The notes under the pieces: model-generated
Database searches by the model: none
Seen by the model: the letters and a program-made list of their open reading frames with translations, nothing else
Told to the model about the DNA's origin: nothing
Shown: positions 63,655 through 64,000 of the stretch, one piece after another
Numbering within the stretch: the first letter of the stretch is position 1
Layout of the letters: the number at the start of each line of letters is the position of its first letter
Translations under genes and position numbers: made by a program
Assembly (NCBI GenBank): GCA_027943745.1
Contig: AP025763.1
Location: 744,001-808,000 of the forward strand
Source: Neptuniibacter victor
Lineage (GTDB): Bacteria > Pseudomonadota > Gammaproteobacteria > Pseudomonadales > Balneatricaceae
Reading direction: 5' to 3'
Length of the DNA: 64,000 nucleotides

Positions 63655-64000
63655 TTCACAAGAAGGGATGATGATTACAGATGAGCGGCATAGGATTTTG
63701 CGTGTAAATAACGCCTTTACTCGTGTGACTGGCTATAACTCGGAGGAGGTTGTTGGGCAGACCCCTGCTGTATTGCAATCAGGCAAGCATCAGGAAGCGT
63801 TTTATCTCGACATGGCTAAAAGCCTTAAAGATCACAATTATTGGCAAGGTGAAATCTGGAATAAGCGAAAATCAGGTGAACTGTACCCCCAGTACCTGAC
63901 GATCACGGCAGTACAAAGCGAAGCTGGTGGAATTACCAACTATGTTGGCGCCTTCACTGATATTACTCAGCGGAAGAAAGATGAAGCGGACATCCATAAA
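63617..64000 (+). pseudogene. Continuation of the sensor in the next frame: second PAS domain, open at window end
   Basis: Reading from 63617 gives AEQELHIAATAFDSQEGMMI and a full PAS domain (ITDERHRILRVNNAFTRVTG ... YVGAFTDITQRKK), without stop to the last base. Together with the front part this restores the normal link RDISERKKAEQEL. Removing one A from the run of eight joins the frames. The C-terminal output domain, probably GGDEF/EAL or a kinase, lies beyond the window. Confidence 0.75.

Overview
The window is chromosomal DNA from a gammaproteobacterium, most likely a marine member of the Oceanospirillaceae (Neptunomonas/Amphritea/Neptuniibacter-like). This rests on the 16S rRNA text, the gene orders hflKC-yjeT-hisZ-purA, suhB/trmJ-isc-ndk-rlmN-pilW-rodZ-hisS-bamB-der, secB-grxC-gpmI-envC-ctpA and radC/coaBC-algC-argB-slmA, and moderate G+C. 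The genus is not proven. Almost everything is core genome. There is no phage, IS element or CRISPR array.

Layout: 1-5.0 kb holds hflK (cut at the left edge), hflC, yjeT, hisZ and purA. 5.0-6.7 kb holds the divergent pair suhB/trmJ. 6.8-12.4 kb is the complete isc Fe-S operon behind an IscR-type promoter. 12.4-21.5 kb runs ndk (structured leader), rlmN, pilW, rodZ, hisS, yfgM, bamB, der, murI; ispG is missing from its usual place. 21.6-27.4 kb is a complete rRNA operon (P1/P2, boxA, 16S, tRNA-Ile, tRNA-Ala, 23S, 5S, terminator), followed by a scar with a second copy of the 5S tail. 27.8-33.3 kb holds an HDOD protein, an unknown protein, a DTW-domain tRNA enzyme, dtd, an iminopeptidase and typA. 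33.5-38.2 kb is the nitrogen module glnA, ntrB, ntrC with NtrC and sigma-54 sites. 38.2-47.2 kb holds trmL, a zinc carboxypeptidase, secB, grxC, a rhodanese, gpmI, envC, ctpA, yibQ and a TauE-type permease. 47.3-53.1 kb holds slmA, argB, algC, coaBC (dut is missing here), radC, rpmB and rpmG. 53.2-58.4 kb holds a CPA2 antiporter, mutM, a hydrolase, a PAP2 phosphatase and a glycosyltransferase.

The most interesting part is the 1-kb gene-free stretch at 58.35-59.37 kb. On the minus strand it carries three tandem copies of a ~150-nt RNA gene. Each has its own -10 box, its own intrinsic terminator and 10-12 GGA motifs, some placed in hairpin loops including the terminator loop. That is the architecture of the CsrB/RsmY/RsmZ RNAs that titrate CsrA/RsmA. 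Each copy also has a near-palindrome (TAGGAA-N3-TTCCTA type) exactly 22 nt upstream of its -10 box, which looks like an activator site of a GacA/UvrY/LetA-type regulator.

The end of the window (59.2-64 kb) holds a TPP riboswitch with thiD and thiC, a small membrane protein and a 5TM-LytS/PAS sensor whose frame is broken at a run of eight A. Other points: the SuhB homologue has lost several IMPase catalytic residues, which fits a non-enzymatic role in rRNA antitermination, and the ndk transcript has a long closed-stem leader.
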